34,538 bases of DNA, taken from assembly GCA_017882465.1 (NCBI GenBank), contig JADGPN010000013.1, positions 1 to 34,538 on the forward strand, given 5' to 3'. Position 1 is the stretch's first letter; every line of letters starts with the position of its first letter. This document shows positions 31,991-34,538 of the stretch, one piece after another. Below the pieces are notes generated by a model, which did no database searches, was not told the origin of the DNA, and saw only the letters and a program-made list of their open reading frames with translations. The translations under genes and the position numbers were made by a program. The stretch is from Solirubrobacteraceae bacterium (GTDB taxonomy: Bacteria > Actinomycetota > Thermoleophilia > Solirubrobacterales > Solirubrobacteraceae).

Positions 31991-32765
31991 CGGCGGCCAG
32001 CCGCTTCGAGTAGGCCAGCGCGCGCGCGGCCTCGCGCTCCGCCTCGGCGCGGCGGGCCCGCTGACGCCAGTCGATCGTGCTCGTCTCGAGGCCCGGCATG
32101 CGACCTTCCCATTTTCGAGCCACCTCCACGTGCGCCTCGGCCCACAGCTCGAGGTCGCCGATCACCTTCAGCGAGCGATGCTGGATCACGCGCAGGTCAG
32201 CGGTCACGACCTTGCGCCCGGCGCCGCGCACCTGCAGGCAGTAGTCGAGGTCGAAGCCATGACCGAGCATCAGGCCCTCGTCGAAGCGAACCGTGCGGAC
32301 CGCCCAGGGTGAGAGCACGAGCAGGAAGCCGTCGAGCGTGTCCACCTCGGCCGGCGCCGGGCGCCTGGCCGTCCACGAGAAGGCGGGCAGCTCGCCGCCC
32401 CCGTGCTCGACGTAGCGGTGGGTCACCGCTCCGCAGCTGACCGAGCCCTCCCACCAGGCAATGGTGCGCACGTCGCTCGCGCCGGCACACCCGATCACAG
32501 CGATGTCGGGGTCGGCCAGCGCCGTCCTCACCTTGGCGCACAGCTCCGGATCGGCGATCTCGGTGTGCGGGTGGACGATCACGAGCGCCTCCAGGTCCTC
32601 ATGTCGGGCCGCCGCGTCGAGCAGGAGGTTGTACGTGCGCCCGATGGTCCCCACGGCGGCGTAGGAGAAGATCGCCGAGTCGGGCTCCGCGGCCATGCGG
32701 ATGCCAGGTTCCGCGTAGCGGAAGTAGGGCTCGGATTCGCTGACCGAACAGCCGAAGGCGATCAT
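31851..32765 (-). CDS. StrF-domain glycosyltransferase, tandem paralogue 2
   Basis: A 304-residue protein of the Glyco_tranf_2_5 (StrF) type. Seen: MIAFGCSVSESEPYFRY at the start, LVIVHPHTEIADPELC, IAWWEGSVSCGAV, VDTLDGFLLVLSPWAV, GHGFDLDYCLQVRGAGRKV, and a C-terminal helical tail with AEREAARALAYSKRL, then ETMSWRITTPLRRI. The SWRIT-PLR element occurs in a number of polysaccharide transferases, and is shared with the paralogue that follows upstream in the window. ATG 32765 is taken as start because the paralogue also begins MIAFG; a longer frame from 32816 would overlap the previous stop. It lies seven bases beyond the stop of the first paralogue, in the same operon. Confidence 0.78.
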   Translation of the reverse strand: MIAFGCSVSESEPYFRYAEPGIRMAAEPDSAIFSYAAVGTIGRTYNLLLDAAARHEDLEALVIVHPHTEIADPELCAKVRTALADPDIAVIGCAGASDVRTIAWWEGSVSCGAVTHRYVEHGGGELPAFSWTARRPAPAEVDTLDGFLLVLSPWAVRTVRFDEGLMLGHGFDLDYCLQVRGAGRKVVTADLRVIQHRSLKVIGDLELWAEAHVEVARKWEGRMPGLETSTIDWRQRARRAEAEREAARALAYSKRLAADARLQELERSLQQATETMSWRITTPLRRINKWRRTRSAGENCSGPR

Positions 32766-32772
32766 CGCGCCC

Positions 32773-33735
32773 TCAACCCCGGTCGGTTCGGGGTCCGGCG
32801 CTGAGCAGGCGTGCACGGGGATGCATTCGCGTTCTCTCTGCGACGGAGGGCAGCATTCTGCTCAGCCACCGCAGCGGGGCCGTGATGCGCCAGGAGATGC
32901 TCTCGGTCGTCTCGGCCAGGATGCCCTCCAGCTCGCGCACCCGCGATTCCAGCTCGAGCTCGTCGGAGTACGACATCACTCGCGCGGCATCACGCTCGGA
33001 GGCAGCTCTGAGCGCGCGATCCTGCCAGCTGCCCGCATTCCAGCCGACACCGGGAATCCGCCCGTCCCATTTCTCGGCCACCTTCATGTGTGCCACGATC
33101 CACGGCTCGGGATCCCGGAACGGCTGCAGCGAGTGGCTGTGGATGGCGCGGAAGTCGGCGGTCATGACCTTGCGACCGGCGGCCCTGACCTGCAGGCAGA
33201 AGTCGAAGTCGTATCCGTGCAGGGCACCCAGCCACTCATCGAAGCGGAGACTCCGCACGGCCCACGGCGAGAGCACGAGCAGGAAGCCGTCCAGTGTGTC
33301 CACCTCGCCCGTGCGCGCGTACGGCGGCGCTTCCTCCCAGGCCCACGAGAAGGCCGGAAGATCGCCGCCACCGTGCTCGTCGTACCGATGGATGAACGAG
33401 GCCAGCGAGACCGAGCCCTCCCACCAGGCGATCGTGCGCACGCCGATCGCGCCCACGCAGCCGACGATCCCGACGTCGGGATCGCTGAGGGCCTCTCTCA
33501 CCGTGAGGCAGAAGTCCTCATCGACGATCTGCGCATCCTGATGCACGAGCACCAGCGCTTCCAGATCCTCGCGTTCGGCGGCCTCGTCGAGCACCGCGTT
33601 GTAGCTCTCGAAGATGGAGCCCACCGACGGCAGGTCGTAGACGACCGAGTCGGGTTCGGCGGCCAACCGAATGCCGACTTCGGCGCAGCTCCGGTAGACC
33701 TCGGGCTGTGTGATCGCCGCGCCAAACGCGATCAT
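32773..33735 (-). CDS. StrF-domain glycosyltransferase, tandem paralogue 1
   Basis: A 320-residue protein of the Glyco_tranf_2_5 (StrF) type. Seen: MIAFGAAITQPEVYRSC, LVLVHQDAQIVDEDFC, IAWWEGSVSLASF, VDTLDGFLLVLSPWAVRSL, LHGYDFDFCLQVRAAGRK, then a helical tail with SERDAARVMSYSDELELE and ESISWRITAPLRWL. It is clearly paralogous with the next gene on the same strand and differs mainly in loops and length. Family knowledge: GT-A-like glycosyltransferases; donor and acceptor unknown. The ATG at 33735 overlaps the end of a possible 13-residue leader ORF by four bases (ATGA). The upstream O-antigen ligase gene ends 63 bases before. Confidence 0.8.
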   Translation of the reverse strand: MIAFGAAITQPEVYRSCAEVGIRLAAEPDSVVYDLPSVGSIFESYNAVLDEAAEREDLEALVLVHQDAQIVDEDFCLTVREALSDPDVGIVGCVGAIGVRTIAWWEGSVSLASFIHRYDEHGGGDLPAFSWAWEEAPPYARTGEVDTLDGFLLVLSPWAVRSLRFDEWLGALHGYDFDFCLQVRAAGRKVMTADFRAIHSHSLQPFRDPEPWIVAHMKVAEKWDGRIPGVGWNAGSWQDRALRAASERDAARVMSYSDELELESRVRELEGILAETTESISWRITAPLRWLSRMLPSVAERTRMHPRARLLSAGPRTDRG

Positions 33736-33773
33736 CGCCGGACGCTGTCGGGCGCGTGCGCGAGCATCATCAC
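33732..33773 (-). CDS. possible 13-residue leader peptide
   Basis: GTG ATG ATG CTC starts a 13-codon frame (MMMLAHAPDSVRR) that ends in TGA, overlapping the ATG of the StrF-domain gene by four bases (ATGA). A TACACT on the minus strand lies seven bases before the GTG. A leaderless short frame ending on the next start is a recognised way to couple translation when the main start lacks a ribosome site, and none is visible before 33735. This is inference; the frame is very short. Confidence 0.3.
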   Translation of the reverse strand: MMMLAHAPDSVRR

Positions 33774-33780
33774 GGCGCCA

Positions 33781-33786
33781 AGTGTA
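33781..33786 (-). promoter_or_regulatory. -10-like TACACT before the StrF-domain operon
   Basis: TACACT lies in the gap between the O-antigen ligase stop and the tandem glycosyltransferases. It is 45 bases before the ATG at 33735, but seven bases before the GTG of the short leader frame. Confidence 0.4.
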
Positions 33787-33798
33787 TGCGGGCCATGG

Positions 33799-34538
33799 TC
33801 ACGGGCGCGGTGACGGGGCGAGCTCATCGAGGGGCACCTCGTCCCGCCGGTCGGCCACGGCATCGATGCCGGCGGCGCTGAGCCCGGGGTCGGCCAGTGC
33901 CAGCAGGGCGCCGGCCAGCACCAGGGCGAACAGGGTCACCGCCGGCATCTGCCAGTCCCAATCGAGTGGGGCGTGGGCCACGTAGGCCACGAACCCGGCG
34001 ATCGGGCCCGCGGCGAGACCGGGCGCGGCCGTGTGCGCGTCCCGAGCGGCCAGCGCCATTCCGGCCAGGAACGCCGCCAGCAGGGCCAGTCCCACCAGGC
34101 CGAGCTCGGCGGCGGTCTGGAAGAACAGCGAATGGGCATCCCGCGCCGACTCGGTGACCGTGCGGTAGCGCAGCCAGTAGACGGCCCAGCCACCCGCTCC
34201 CACCCCTCGCAGCGGCTCGTCCCCGAACGCGCGGATCGCGACCCCCCAATAGGCGTAGCGGTTGCTCTGCAGCGTTTCGTACCGGCTCGCCCCGGCGCTC
34301 AGCGGCTGCTTGCTGCTCTCCTTCGCCCCGACGGCCAGGGCAATTCCCAGGCCCCCGCAGATGATCACCAGGGCGATCAGCGGCGCGCGCCTGGGAAGCC
34401 TCAACGGACGGCTCTGCTCACGGCGGGCCAGTGCCAGCTGCCACAGCGCCGCAGCGACCATGATCACCGCCAGCAGCGCCAGCACCGCGGCGCCCTGCTG
34501 CTCCCGGGTCGAAAGGCCGCCCGACAACGAGGTCAGGC
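33799..34538 (-). CDS. O-antigen ligase / Wzy-type polymerase family protein, 5' end missing
   Basis: The frame runs off the window end, so at least the N-terminal half is absent. In the visible 246 residues: hydrophobic helices (LALLAVIMVAAALWQLAL, PLIALVIICGGLGIALAVG), an extracytoplasmic stretch RYETLQSNRYAYWGVAIRAF, then PLRGVGAGGWAVYWLRYR and ARDAHSLFFQTAAELGLVGLALL. The GxGxG-W and H-S-x-F-x-x-x-A-E-x-G blocks are the signature of the Wzy_C/WaaL superfamily and carry the functional His and Arg residues. It probably joins or polymerises the exported glycan outside the membrane. It ends at TGA 33799-33801, 13 bases before the TACACT box of the following operon. Confidence 0.88.
   Translation of the reverse strand, partial: LTSLSGGLSTREQQGAAVLALLAVIMVAAALWQLALARREQSRPLRLPRRAPLIALVIICGGLGIALAVGAKESSKQPLSAGASRYETLQSNRYAYWGVAIRAFGDEPLRGVGAGGWAVYWLRYRTVTESARDAHSLFFQTAAELGLVGLALLAAFLAGMALAARDAHTAAPGLAAGPIAGFVAYVAHAPLDWDWQMPAVTLFALVLAGALLALADPGLSAAGIDAVADRRDEVPLDELAPSPRP

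Noticed and set aside
1-34538. tRNA genes, CRISPR repeats, insertion sequences, attachment sites
   Set aside because: I looked for tRNA arm motifs, regularly spaced repeats, transposase motifs and integrase genes by eye and saw none.

Overview
The window is high-GC DNA from an actinobacterium. The likeliest home is a soil lineage of the Thermoleophilia/Solirubrobacterales type. The lineage is an inference from gene content: an F420-type luciferase-like oxidoreductase, a mycobacterial-type beta-carbonic anhydrase, remnants of molybdenum hydroxylases, frequent GTG/TTG starts and many apparently leaderless promoters. It was not tested by any search. I found no tRNA, rRNA, CRISPR array, insertion sequence or phage gene.

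Region 1 (1-5810) is a loose set of metabolic genes: the 3' part of an LLM-class oxidoreductase, a secreted phosphoesterase/phospholipase C followed by the tail of a second one, a reverse-strand medium-chain dehydrogenase, a hotdog thioesterase, a small cupin and a CanA-like carbonic anhydrase.

Region 2 (about 5849-9729) is a graveyard. It holds a reverse-strand piece of a LysR-type regulator, two fused and internally deleted pieces of CO-dehydrogenase-type (CoxL) large subunits, a YceI-like pseudogene, a frameshifted CoxG-like gene and a frameshifted zinc-ribbon gene. An apparently intact moeA sits in the middle. Many of the lesions are one-base indels, mostly in or beside G tracts, and they come with larger deletions. 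The picture is a molybdenum-hydroxylase locus that has been lost while its cofactor gene stayed open.

Region 3 (9968-13261) is housekeeping: a PEP mutase/isocitrate lyase-family enzyme, the translational GTPase TypA/BipA, a perfect 47-bp hairpin, and a small two-helix membrane protein on the other strand.

Region 4 (13426 to the end) is a large surface-glycan locus. It holds GT2 glycosyltransferases, a 908-residue GT2 plus WsaF-like GT4 fusion, a hexapeptide-repeat acyltransferase, a phytanoyl-CoA dioxygenase-family enzyme, three methyltransferases, two large polytopic membrane proteins (one a clear ArnT/PMT-type GT-C enzyme), a Wzt/Wzm-type ABC exporter, a membrane acyltransferase 3, two tandem StrF-domain glycosyltransferases and the C-terminal part of an O-antigen ligase. 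The genes suggest that a decorated polysaccharide is assembled on the cytoplasmic side, exported by the ABC transporter, and modified or ligated outside. The locus is made of several short operons on both strands rather than one.

A recurring feature is a TAnnnT -10-like hexamer 6-11 bases before the start codon (4354-, 10949+, 13426+, 18415-, 18461+, 19124+, 27305-, 27367+, probably 29602+ and 33773-). This suggests widespread leaderless transcription, and it helps choose several start codons.
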